NCBI GenBank assembly: GCA_032690845.1
Contig: CM064417.1
Coordinates: forward strand, 11,438,501-11,502,500
DNA: 64,000 bases
From: Eleusine coracana subsp. coracana
Taxonomy: Eukaryota > Streptophyta > Magnoliopsida > Poales > Poaceae
Reading direction: 5' to 3'
Shown here one piece after another: positions 31,363-42,380 of the stretch. How positions within the stretch are numbered: the first letter of the stretch is position 1; each line of letters begins with the position of its first letter. The notes below the pieces were generated by a model. That model searched no databases and was not told the DNA's origin. It saw only the letters and a list, made by a program, of their open reading frames with translations. The position numbers were made by a program, and so were the translations under genes.

Positions 31363-32707
31363 ATGGAAGGCGGCGCATCAGGCAGAAACCAAGGCAGCGC
31401 CGGTCGGCACGACCCTTGCGCCGATCGGCGCGACTCTGGAGCCGATCGGCTCGACGGAGGATTTCCTCAGTCCTCTGCAAATTGGCCCTAGGAAGAAGTC
31501 GACGACGTGTTGACACCAACACGAGATGATCCCCTCGTCTGGTCAGATCTGCGGAAGAAATTTATGAAGAAAAGCGAAGCTGACGCGTGGAATGCCGACA
31601 AGGTGAAGATGGACAATGAACTTCGGCAAATGATGAAAAGAGTATTGGTGCGCAAAGGAAAATCTGTAGCACCTATTGAAAGTGAACTTCGGCAAGTATG
31701 AACTCAAGCTGCGAGAGGAAGTCAAAGAAGCTATGTACCAGCAGGATGCGGAGATGGATCTTCAAGCTAGAAGGGATGAATCCTTTCCCAAGGTTCTTAC
31801 CGATTGGGAAAGTTTTCAAGAAAATAAGATTCATAGGAACAGTTGTATTGAGGGTTGCAAGTGTTTCTTTTGTGCTAAAGATCTTCAACGCAAGGTGGAA
31901 CTCCAATTGGCAGAAGATCCAACTTTCATGCCTAAAGATTTGATATATGATGATGACTGTCGCGTAGTTCCTGGAGGAAGGACACCTAAGGAGATTAATG
32001 ATGAGATTTTACGAAGGCGGCAGAATAAGGTGATCCGTGAGCGTAATCTAGAGCAGTTAGATGAACATATGAAAGAAGCTGTTGGCTGCGCCGATCGGCG
32101 CGACACTGCAGCCGATCGGCACAATCTAAAGATGGTTGAATTTATTGATCTGACGGCTCTGCCAAATGAAGACGAAGAAACTGCTGCAAGGAAGTGTAAG
32201 ACTACACCAGAGGTTCGCAGATCCGCTAGACTATCAGGTAAGCCAATTCAGAATTATTCCGAATGGGATAGCGACTATACGTCATACTATTTGGAAACTT
32301 TGGAAAGCGGTGATCCTAGTGTGCCTGGAGATTTTAGTGATGATTTTGATATGCAACAAAGATTTGGTAGTCCTAAGTTCAAAAATCAGGAAACACTTGC
32401 AGAATGCAGTAATGACAGGGCAGCAGGAACTTCAACAAGAGTTAATGGTAATACAGAGGGAAGTGGAGCAAGTCGCAATGGTGGAAGAACACCACTTCAG
32501 AGGAATTTGAACAGTGCCTCTCCTTACAGCGTTGAAAATCATAACCTACAACCGCCTGCTTGTTGTCCTGTCTGCCGAAAAAATATTGAGAGACTGTATC
32601 TCGACAGAGATCGTGCTTACAGGAATCAAAGAGATGTGGACCGCAGAATCCAGGATACAATCGAGATGAACGAAGCGGACTACACTTTTCTCATAAGGAA
32701 TATATGA
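31363..32707 (+). pseudogene. Athila-1 additional 3' ORF of unknown function (env-like position)
   Basis: A frame opens at ATG 31363, has a TAG before 31507, and continues to 31701. After a shift, 31676-32707 is open for 343 codons. I recognise no domain. There is no signal peptide and no hydrophobic membrane segment, so it is not an obvious envelope protein. Visible features are two cysteine clusters (CIEGCKCFFC near residue 60 and CCPVCRKN near residue 300), many charged residues, and an RRSARLSGK patch. Palindrome copies at 31397-31452 and 32088-32120 are translated within it as CADRRD-type peptides. The position after integrase is where Athila elements carry extra ORFs. Confidence 0.6.
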
Positions 32708-34154
32708 CGAATTTTCCGAGTCTTGAACAGGCATGGTCTGCATGATTAGTGTGTTGAGCTTCTTCTATTGCAATGAGGACATTGCAAATTTTGAGTGTGG
32801 GGGAAGGGGTTTGCCATTAGTCATAGTTTTTAAGTGTTTTTGAGTCCAGTTTCTTAGTTTTTAAGTGTTTTTGAGTCCAGTTTCTCAGTTTTTAAATGTT
32901 TTGAGTCTAGTTTCTCAGTTTTTAAGTGTTTTTGATAAGTGTTTATTTAAGTTTGTGTGTGTGCTTAAGAGAGTCACGAGTCTTGTTGAGAGTTGCTTCT
33001 AGGTCTTTTATGTAGTTTGAATTCTTGCATTGTCTTTAATAAAGTTAGTGTCGATTGTCAAATTGAAAGTGTTCCATGCTATTTATCTTGTCTTTCTGAT
33101 GATCGATTGGTTGATTACTTGAATTTGTTGGTTACCACTTAACTGTTGAGCTTTATATTTGTGAAAATTTCTTTTGACTCATCATAAGCTAAGGCAAAAG
33201 CAAGGTCTAAATATGCCTACATAGCCGAGTGAATGAGAGCAAGCTACACATTTGAACTAAGTGGATTGTAAGTAACTTTGTCAACTTTTTGCTCATGATT
33301 TCGACCAAGTTAGGAAAGTATGATCTATTTTGTTTATCTCTATATTTCTAGCCATTCTTATCTAATTAAATTCCTTGCTATCATGAAAACCATACATCTT
33401 TGTTTCTCCCTCATCCTTGATACAACTTATATTCTCAATAAAAGGGAATTTAGAAAGTTTCCGCTGCTGATACAAAGATTGCTGATCATATTAGGGAATA
33501 TAAAAAAATAGGTGAAAAAAAATATAGGTCGCGCCGATCGGCGCGACGCTTGCGCCGATCGGCACTGTTGCAAAAAGAGAAAAAAAAAGAGGTTATTATA
33601 AAAAAAGGGGTAAAGAGAAAAAATATATATTCCCCGAGAAGCAGTAAGGTCATCAAAGAAAGTAGATTTCTGATTATTCCTCATTCTTTGCCAATTGTTC
33701 TCATTGAATTTTCTTTAGATCTTCTACATTTCTCTTCACTATTAAAAGTTCTTTTCCAAGAAAATCCTTCCTTTATAGGCATGATTGATCACATTGTTGA
33801 CATGGTTAATCTTATGGTTTAATTTAGTTATACAGCCCTCCAAGATCCACATATAATTCTTGATTAGATAGGAGAGGGAAGGAAATACACTTGAGAGACC
33901 TAGAGAAGATCAAATGCTTGATGTTTGATGCTAAAAGATGAGTTGAGAAGAACTAAAATTGTTTTTAAAAAAGTTTTGTGGTAATTTGATTAAGTTCAAG
34001 TAAGATATGTCGATTGGTTAAAAGGAGATGAGAGAAATTTTTTGTGGAGGGATAATGAATAAAAATGATGATTGAGATTGACTGCATGAGAGATGGTGTG
34101 AAAATTCTTATTACATATTTGATTTTGTATTGCTCGAGGACTAGCAATGATTTG
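32708..34154 (+). other. Athila-1 3' untranslated spacer
   Basis: It holds a 20-base dyad (TTGCAATG-AGGA-CATTGCAA, 32766-32785) followed by a purine-rich GAGTGTGGGGGAAGGGG, a 31-bp tandem repeat, and a palindrome pair (33530-33546, 33551-33563). No supported ORF was seen. Confidence 0.7.
32825..32937 (+). repeat. 31-bp tandem repeat in the Athila-1 3' spacer
   Basis: The unit AGTTTTTAAGTGTTTTTGAG plus CCAGTTTCT(T/C) starts at 32825, 32856, 32887 and 32917 (units of 31, 31 and 30 bases plus a partial copy). Confidence 0.9.
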
Positions 34155-34167
34155 AGTGTGAGGGAAC
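34155..34167 (+). other. Athila-1 polypurine tract
   Basis: A purine-rich run AGTGTGAGGGAAC lies immediately before the TG of the 3' LTR, in the position where plus-strand synthesis is primed. Confidence 0.75.
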
Positions 34168-35240
34168 TGTTGGTGGTTTCTAGATGCCCATTTTATCTAC
34201 CAAAAAGGGATGCTTGCATCTTAATTTGGTGGGTTGGACTAACAATTAACCCCATATTTGCATATATTTGTAGTTTTTCTGTTTTGGATATAATCGCAGG
34301 AAATAGGTGTAAAACAGGGCAATTATGGATAAAGAGCTGAAGAGTAACGAAGATGGGCCAAATTCGGAGCCGCGTCGATCGGCGCGACCCATGCGCCGAT
34401 CGGCGCAGGAGGAAAAGTTGACTAAAACATGATCCGGTCTAGGAAAGATGAAGGCCTAGCCCAGTATGAGTCAGAGTCGATGGAAGTTGACCTAATCCCG
34501 TCGAGTATAAAAGCAAGATAATTATCAAGAGCCAAGACGACCAAGGGGGAGACGGCAATCGCGAGAACCAGTTATTAAAACTAGGGTTCTAGGATATTGG
34601 CGGTGGAGGTTCGTCAATACCGACGAGATCCACCAGAAGGGAGGTCGCGTCGATCGGTGCAACGCCTGCGCCGATCGGCTCGGGCGCGTTCTAGTGCTAT
34701 TTCTCACCCCTCTGCTATGTCTAGCAGAAGGATGAGTGAGTAGTCTCATATTCTCTTCTCTCATGCTTGTTGATACTCTCTCGATGAATTTAATCTATGT
34801 GATGAACTTATTGCACATCTATCTATCCTTTTCATTAGTGTATCGACCAATACACTTTTTCCCGTTACATAGTGCAAGAAACCCATGGGGAGCTAATAGC
34901 CTCTGTAGTGACAGCCGGGGTGAACGAAACCACCATGTCTTGTAGAATATTAGAGTCATCACTTGAGTGGATAAGAATAAGGTCACATGCTAGTGAACCA
35001 ACCCTAAGGAGAGAATCCTTCATCATCCTGTTGCCTCTTCAATAACATTCACCTTCCACTTTCTCACCATCATCATTCACACCAACCAACTCATTGCAAT
35101 CTATTAGTAACCCTATAATAGTATTAGCTCCGCTCGTTCCCTGTGGATTCGATAACCTTGAAATACTCTGAGGGAAAAATAGTTACAACTGTACACCGTC
35201 CTCTTGCGGTATATAAGTGGGTGTGTAGATACGACCAACA
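34168..35240 (+). repeat. Athila-1 3' LTR
   Basis: The LTR is 1073 bases, starts TGTTGG and ends CCAACA. It has a TATA-like sequence at 34504-34513 and two palindrome pairs (34371-34386 with 34392-34406; 34646-34660 with 34667-34681). It differs from the 5' LTR by scattered substitutions and one short deletion near 34755. Confidence 0.92.
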
Positions 35241-35245
35241 GCCAT

Positions 35246-37320
35246 ACCTCAGCAAGATCTTGCCAATGGGCAAAATGTGGAACCCTCTCCATTTTGTGTA
35301 GATCAATGCTCCTCGTCATGACAGAGTAGTTCCCGTATTCTCTTCCTAGTAAAGGGGGATCCTATTTAATTCTTGTAACTTGAATTGTTGTCTCATTTTG
35401 AATTTGGGTCTTTGCAATGTTTACTTGCGTTCGTAACCTTGACCTAATTGACATCATCCATTGGCTTAGAAAAACTCATTAATGGTCGACCACAGGAAGT
35501 CTATGCCAATCAAAACTCTTCTAGTGCACACAAGCAGAAGGAATATGTGATCTCTATGTTGAAGATGATGCCTATTGGCGGTATTGCTTCCATCAAGGCA
35601 TTATAGCTAGTCTACCATAAACTAGTGCTCTACGTTCTAATAAGGAATTGTTGTGGTAAGAATATAATCTTTGGTAGAGACTGGGCAACAAAGCGCAAGA
35701 CATCATACATAGCAACAATAAGATCATTGAAGAATGGAGAGATATCATCCCTTCTGCTCAAAAAATAATCAACATCTCATTAGATGAAAAGGACCTGGCA
35801 AAAAAGAAGGTTTGACCCTCCAATCCCATCAAGAAGATCTAGTTGACTTACTAGTTAACCTCTTTCGCTTGCCTTACTTTATGGCATTAAGCTTGATGAC
35901 TCAACATCGGGTGGAAAAGAAGACAATTATAACAAGGAAGATGTTGTGGTGGATAACATTAAGGAAGATGAAGAGACTGAACAAGAGCAAATGGGGGAAA
36001 GTCAAGATGAACATGTTGACCAGATTTGGATACTATTGATCATGATGATTTTGATTATGATGTAGATGCTTGCTATTAGGCTGATGGAGACTATGTCCCT
36101 CGAATATCCCATGACATGTTGTACCGACCAGAAGAAGGCTCATATCGATATAAAACCTTCCAAGACAGGGGCAAGACTAGCCGCACAGAACATCAGAAGG
36201 TGACTATTATCCTTTGCGTCTACATAGATATCCATTTGAACACCATGCTTATGGTAGCCATGATTTCTGTCATACTTGCTGCAACAAGTTTTTGTACCTA
36301 CAAGGAGCTCTCTCATTCTAGGTGTATAATGATCTAAGTTGCAGGTTGGTGAAAGTGTGGCGTTATGATCAAAAGGATTACATTTTCATCTAGTTTAATA
36401 TTCTTCATAGCTTCAATCCCTTAACAAAGCATGGGATGCAACACCGTCAGTCATGTGTTTATCAGTTTAATGTGCCTTGCAATGAGGACATTGCAACATT
36501 TAAGTGTGTGGGGACATAAATCAAGTTTTTGTTTCTTTGGTTTGTGTGGTTAGTGTGCGGGGACTTCAATCAAGTTTTTTTTTTCTTTTGTTTGTGCGGT
36601 TATTAGTCTGAGTCTTTATCCTTAGCTTAGAAGAGTCTATTTATGAGAGTACTTTGTCCCCCTTTAACAAAATCTAGTTAATGCCAAATTTTGCATAACA
36701 TTCTTTTTCTCTCCTTCACTAACAACAAACAACACCTTTCACTTAGTTTCTTACTTATGACTCAGAAATCCATCAACTCGCAAGATTTGTATCTCAATTG
36801 ATGATATTACACTTGCATTCAATTTGCCAATCATCACTTGGCTTGTATTTGTGAAAACCTATTTTTGAACTTGGTGGTTTGCTCATATACCGACAATGTT
36901 TGTTCTAACCATATACAAAAAATTCTTTGATTCCAACCAAGCTTTGCTACACCCCTTAATGATTTCACACTTATGAGACCATCAAATAAGCCATAAATAA
37001 AGCTTGATTAAAGCTGAAAGCTCATTTCTTGACTGGCATGTCAGTATACTGATAGGCATGGATGTACAAAAAAAGAGAAAAAGAAAGAAAAGCTAATATA
37101 GAATGTTGGTTATAAGTTATCGTTCCTGCTTTGAAGCCAAAATGTGGATAAACCATTTAAACTGGCTTGGATTGTCTCATATCCTTGTTGTTCCTTCCTT
37201 ACCTTTGTTTCCAAATCCCCAACAAACCACATTTTAAATATCCTTGGTCTATTTTCCTTTAAACAACCTGGCTCTGTTACTATTTAGTGTCTAAAAACAC
37301 AGCTTAAACTGAACTTGACA
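35246..37320 (+). mobile_element. Remnant of an older Athila-like element into which Athila-1 inserted
   Basis: Only fragments are readable. Around 36270-36320 there is a CHTCCNKFLYLQ-like stretch comparable in place to CPVCRKNIERLYLD of the Athila-1 extra ORF. At 36477-36496 the same dyad TTGCAATG-AGGA-CATTGCAA occurs, followed by AAGTGTGTGGGGA, as in Athila-1. A direct repeat of AGTGTG(C/T)GGGGAC...ATCAAGTTTTT lies at 36502-36580. The flank 37000-37320 is AT-rich with no recognisable gene. The original ends are not defined. Confidence 0.5.
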
Positions 37321-37790
37321 AACTGACACTTGCTAATGTTTACTAAGTTACATCAATGTAATCATCCCCAGCTTGGCACCAGAAATGCTTGTGGCACTTC
37401 TTAACGTCACAACAGACATAATTATAAAGATCCACTTCAGTGTCAATATAGTAAGATCCGTAAGCGCACGGATAATACCATTGTAGCATTTCACTATTGG
37501 ATTGCTCCAATAGCTTGTCATTTATAGTTCTACCAAAGGAAGGCTACAACATAAATATATGATTGTTTATAGTAATGTAGTCATAAAGATTGGTATGAGT
37601 ATTTAGAGTTCATACAAGGGTAAATATAATAATAAGAATAGGGGTAGTGTGTCACACAGAGCAATCATTCCTAAAGATAAATAAAGTCCTAAGTCACTAG
37701 GGAGTTTTAGTTAGGAAATCAAAGCTATATATCTAATGTTAGTCTACCTATATAGTTACTTAGTCAAATAATTATATGCAAGGTTATACT
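37321..37790 (-). repeat. Athila-2 partial 3' LTR
   Basis: It matches 55623-56100 in the same orientation (for example TAATTATATGCAAGGTTATA) with scattered changes. The match stops at about 37790, so the U3 half, including the TATA box, is missing. The outer end has AACTGACAC where the other LTR has TGTTGACAC. Confidence 0.85.
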
Positions 37791-38659
37791 AGTCATAGAC
37801 TCTTTATTTTGTCTCTCCCTTTATTTGGCAGTTTTGGCTATCTTTCTTTTTTTCTTTTTCTCAGACTCTTCATGGAGCAAGAAAATTCTTTTTCTTTTTT
37901 GTTTTTTTATAGCCATAACTTTAATTGCCTTTGGGAGAGATCAATCATGAAGATAAAGTCTTTATTTTAGGGATGGATGGTGTGACATGGATGATTGCTA
38001 ATTTCCAGTGTGGAAATTTAGTGTGATGTGCGCGGACTTGATCATGAATGAAGAAAATATTTCTCACTAGTGTCATACAATTTTGACAAGGCTCAATGAA
38101 AATACAAGTAGCATATGTAGAAGGTTTTGCAATGTAGCATAACATATGGCTATGGTAGGAATTTATATCATTGAGGAACTTGTCATTCTTATAAAATTAA
38201 TTCTCCGGGTGTCAAGTTTCACAAATTGAGCAAGATCATAGCAGCCCCAACTAACCATATCATATCTCCCAACAACCTAGAAGGATAATGCTTATACTAC
38301 CCACTAGTGTGTTTGAAGTGAAACTTAATCATGCCAACAAACCAAAAGTAGATGGAGTACTAAGTTGTAAACTGGGTATATGAATGGAATAAAATACAGA
38401 GCAATTATTCATCATCTCAACATAGGAAACCTTATGCATTCATACCACGCATGGATTTATTCATTACTATTATTATTATATTTTTAGTTTTTCTATTTAT
38501 CATGCATGTGGAAGGGAAATAAATCTTTTTACTATTTTTAGTTTATTACGCATGTGGTGATTGGAAAGGGAACTGATACAAGTTACCTTCACATTAGGGG
38601 GGAGGAACTCCTACCAAGCTGGCTTGAGGTCACTCGAATGGCGGCGGCCTCTGACCAAA
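37791..38659 (-). other. Athila-2 3' spacer
   Basis: AT-rich sequence with no supported gene. A short imperfect duplication of TTTTTAGTTT...CATGTGG occurs at 38490-38555. Confidence 0.5.
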
Positions 38660-40066
38660 GTAGCCTTAAGAATGAAAATAAGAGCTCATTTGGGTGTTAC
38701 CCCAAGAGACCTTATTCTCAACTCTCGAGAGCTGCCATTGGACATCATCCCTCCACTCATTTTCTTGCTGGATATGAGTGTGGATGGTGTGGTCCAACTG
38801 GTCGATCCGGAGGGACATGTTGTCGATTTTCCTGGTGAGGTCCTCTGTGCCCCTCCTTGAACCGCTGCGAGAGCGATGTGTGCCAAACAATGGTGGTAAG
38901 CCACTGGAACTTGGGCTATCGTAGGCTATTTCGGGCCATTCGTCAGTGTCCGAGGATGCACTATCGCTTCCGTGAGGAATGGCGTGATCCCAAGAACCCG
39001 TGCTTGGCTCCTCCCTTGGGATGGATGCCTCGGTGTTCCTCCGTGATTTGTTTTTGGTCACAGGACCAGAAACACTATTCTTGCAAGCTACAAAGCATGT
39101 CTCTAGAGGAATGGTTAGTTCATCATAGTTATACGAATGAAAATCCGGGTTAGGTAACTAGATTTCATTCGCATAACCGGGAAAGAAATAAACCAAAGAG
39201 TCATTGGGTCCTTGTTTCAGAGAATGTCCCGATCTAAAGAATTGTTCACCTAGGACAGCCCGTTCATAAATTAAATCATTGATATGGGCATTTCTAAGTA
39301 AATCAAAACTGTGCACAAGGCGATAGATCAGGGACGTGAATTCAAAATCTGCTACTTGTTTAATAACTTCGACCCATTGCTTAACCATGGCTATGGCAGG
39401 TGAGACTTTCATTTTATTAACCATGCAATAATGAAGAAACATTTCATCCCCCCGTATAGTTCTAACATCCTTTCTAGGGACAAAGTCATTGCCAACCATA
39501 TATGCATAAAACGTAAGGTAGGTGACAGGGCGAGGGTGTGCCCTGTTATTTCCTCCCAAAAACTGCTTTTGTCAAAACCAAAATTTTTGGAATGAAAATC
39601 CAAAGCAGCAATAGGAGAAAAACCTAGCAAATCACTAAATTGCCTCCAAGTGAGAGAGATTTCCATTCCATTGAATCGAAACGAAATACTCTCACTGTCC
39701 CACTGAAGGGTGCAAAGGAACTAGATGGTAAGCATGCGAGAGCAAGGCTCATCTACCGGAGCAAAACCATCCCATCCTATAGTTTGAAAGATAGAAGCAA
39801 ATTCTATGTTGATACCTATCTTGGAAAGAAAGTCCGGATCATACATTCACGTAAGAACGTAAGACCGGCCGGTGATCATCAAATAGATGTCACGTTCTCT
39901 CTTTCCAACCAAGTCGATGTCGTGGTCGGTGTTGAGTCAGAGTTGAACATTGCTGAAATCTGGTAGTGTTTTTGGCTCCACTTTTGTCGGCTCCTCAACC
40001 GGTGCGCCTTCTTGTGGCTCTTCCTCAAGACGTTGGCGGCGAGAGCGAGTATTATACACCATTGAA
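38660..40066 (-). pseudogene. Athila-2 extra ORF (ATHILA ORF1-like family), broken
   Basis: On the minus strand it starts at an ATG near 40064 (NTRSRRQRLEEEPQEG). It runs with several stops (40000-39640), then 39409-39666 (MEISLTWRQFSDLLGFSPIA) and 39158-39559 (MKVSPAIAMVKQWVEVIKQ ... FRSGHSLKQGPNDSLVYFFP). It ends with a coiled-coil-prone tail (38666-39061, KIDNMSLRIDQLDHTIHTH). This resembles the conserved plant-specific ORF carried by Athila retrotransposons (Pfam family ATHILA); its role is unknown. It has no membrane segment. Confidence 0.7.
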
Positions 40067-40322
40067 GGTGTAGGACTGCTCGGGCTTCCCGTCACCTAGT
40101 TCTTCATTTTGCTTAAGGCTTGCTTCATCTTGTTCATCACTGCACACTTGAACAAACCAACACAAGGGCAACTTGAACGGGGGTTAAGATTAATGGAAAA
40201 ACACCAAACAAAAACTCCATTGGAAACTCTTGCAAATGTGAAACCAACTCGTAAATGCAAACAAAATTCAAAGAAAATATTTTTGGTGGAATTTTAGAGT
40301 ATTGAGCAATGCAAGAGCTTGG

Positions 40323-40850
40323 AGAAAATGGAAGCAAATGGCTAGAGCAAAGTGGAGAGGTGAAAATGTGAATGCAGTGAAGAACTCCCTCTCCCAGGCA
40401 TTGCCTTATATAGCAGAGCAACGGTCTCATTGAGACATGGCCGTTGCCTACTAGCCGTTGGGGCAAGTGGGACCAGAGAGCCGGTGGACTAAGGGGTCTG
40501 GTTGCCCGACCAGAGGCTAGCCCCTCTGTTCCACAGCTCTAGCCAATGGGCCCCACTAGTGGTGGCCGACAAGAAAGAAAATATGTTCCAAAGAAAAACA
40601 TTTTCAAACTTTCTGTAAGTCCAAAATCTCAAAAAGATAAACTCTAAAAAATTTCATTTTTTTCAAAATTGGGTTGGAATAAATTCAAACATGCAGTGAA
40701 AAATTCAAATATGCAAATTGAAATCAAAAAATTTTGAGAAGGAAAATATGGATAAATACCGTTTAACCTGCCGGCGAGGGTTCACCAATTTTAAGTCCGG
40801 TGGATGAGACTTTTTCACCTTCAATGTTTAGCTTGCTGTTGGCGCATCCC
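40323..40850 (-). promoter_or_regulatory. Promoter-like spacer of Athila-2, copy 1
   Basis: The minus strand contains TCTGCTATATAAGGC (about 40405-40420) followed by a purine-rich leader and, downstream, the start of the extra ORF. This suggests an internal promoter driving that ORF. It includes GC-rich motifs (CAACGG/CCGTTG, GGTCTGGTTGCCCGACCAGA). Copies lie at 41831-42380 and 53994-54253. Confidence 0.5.
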
Positions 40851-41124
40851 TATCCGGAGATGAGGACATGGATGTTTTCTTTGGCCACCACACCTTTTTC
40901 ACCTTCCTTGGCGGTGTGGATGACGGATTCTTCTTCACCGACTGCTTCTTTGTCCAGAGTTCAGGCGTGCTTGTTGCTTTCTTTTTCTGGGCGACAAGAG
41001 TGGGGTTATGTTTTGTCTAGAAGTTCAACATAGCATCCTCTAGATTGTCCCTTCTTGGCCCCTCTTCCAGTTTCTTGATGTCCTGTTCGTTCAGCCAACT
41101 CTTGACTCGACCCATGAGGCAAGG

Positions 41125-41830
41125 CTAGAACTCAAACTCTTCTTCCTTGCCATTGAGGTCGAGAGGGATTACTTCAGCCCCAACATCAATTTGTGCAGAT
41201 GTGGTGCTTAAGAATGGTCGCCCAATGATGCGCGGTTTACTCTTATTGACCTCCATGTCGAGCACCACAAAATCCATAGGGACAAGGCATCTGTGGATCT
41301 CAACCAAAACTTCCTCAACAATTCCTGTGGGGAACCACATTGTTGAGTCGGCAAGTTGAATCCTCATTTGAGTTAGGACTAGGCCTATGAGGTTCAGCTT
41401 GTTGAAGATAGCTCTTGAAATGATGCTGACACTGGCTCCAAGGGTGCACAATACTTGCTCGAAAAATTCTGTCCCGGTTGAACATGAGATCATCGGGCTC
41501 CCTGGATCACCATTGATGACTGGGATGATGCTCAACACATCCTCTTCATCATTTCCTTCAAGGATAGTATATAGCAGGTTACGAGTAGGATTACCCACAA
41601 GCATCACTGCATTTACATTTTTCATGGCAGATTCGGGTTGCCTCAGAATTTTCCCACAGTTCAAAGTAGGCAAAGCAGTGGCTATTTGAGCTAGCCGAGT
41701 TTCAAACGTTTTATTAAAGCTTAGCTGGCTCTTATAAGAAGAAAGACCTTCTATCTTAGCATTAATTCTTTCTAAAGTCTTGTCAATGGAGGCAAACATT
41801 TTACTATAGTTTTCATTTATTTTAGTTTGG
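41125..41830 (-). pseudogene. Athila-2 protease, copy 1
   Basis: The minus-strand frame covers the gag tail (KINENYSKMFASIDKTLERI; LAQIATALPTLNCGKILRQP) and an aspartic protease (VLCTLGASVSII, LADSTM, MDFVVLDME, IIGRPFLST). In this lineage the active site reads LGAS; here the Asp preceding it is replaced (CTLG instead of CDLG), so it would be inactive. The open frame runs on upstream to 41982 only because the promoter-like spacer happens to be open. Confidence 0.82.
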
Positions 41831-42380
41831 AGAAAATGGAAGCAAATGGCTAGAGAAGAGCAGAGATGAAAATGTGAATGGAGTGAAGAACTCCCTCTCC
41901 CGGGCATTGCCTTATATAGCAGAGCAGAGCAGAGCAACGGTCTCATTGAGACATGACCATTGCCTACTAGCCATTGGGGCAAGTGGGGCCAGAGAGCCGT
42001 TGCTCTCTGGTCGGCCGACTAAGGGGTCTGGTTGCCCCACCAGAGGCTGGCCCCACTGGTCGACAGCTCTGGCCAATGGCCCCAACTAGTGGTGGCCAAC
42101 AAGAAAGAAAATATGTTCCAAAGAAAAATATTTTCAAACTTTCCGTAAGTCCAAAATCTCAAAAAGATAAACTCTGAAAAATTTCATTTTTTCAAAATTG
42201 GTTGAAATAAATTCCAACATGCAGTGAAAAATTTGAATATGCAAATTTAAATCCAAAAGTTTTGAGAAGGAAAATATGGATAAATACCGTTTAACCTGTC
42301 GGCGAGGGTTCATCAATTTTAAGTCCGACGGATGGGACTTTCTCTCCTTCAACGTTTAGCTTGCTGTCAGCGCATCCCTC

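Larger units (their letters stand above)
19702..35240 (+). mobile_element. Ty3/gypsy Athila-type LTR retrotransposon, Athila-1, with nested insertions
   Basis: LTRs at 19702-20799 and 34168-35240 are close copies. The right one starts TGTTGG; the left one has TA instead of TG. Both end CCAACA. The 5-bp target duplication GCCAT is exact (19697-19701, 35241-35245). The internal order is tRNA-Asp-like primer site, gag, protease, RT, RNase H, integrase, an additional 3' ORF, a long 3' spacer and a purine tract before the right LTR. Several stops and shifts in gag and pol make it inactive. A 5.1-kb LTR element splits gag/pro (22151-27252). GC-rich paired palindromes are scattered over the whole element. 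Confidence 0.9.
40323..41830 (-). repeat. 1.5-kb tandem duplication in Athila-2, unit R1
   Basis: R1 is repeated directly by R2 (41831-42380, continued after Copia-2 at 53038-53993) and by partial R3 (53994-54253). The R1/R2 and R2/R3 junctions read TTTAGTTTGG|AGAAAATGG, and the original left end reads GAGCTTGG|AGAAAATGG. This points to unequal exchange at a short TTGG homology. The R3 end joins back into gag at TAG. Confidence 0.9.

Noticed and set aside
31676..32707. Envelope gene of an endogenous retrovirus-like element
   Set aside because: The position fits, but there is no signal peptide, membrane segment or fusion-peptide-like stretch.
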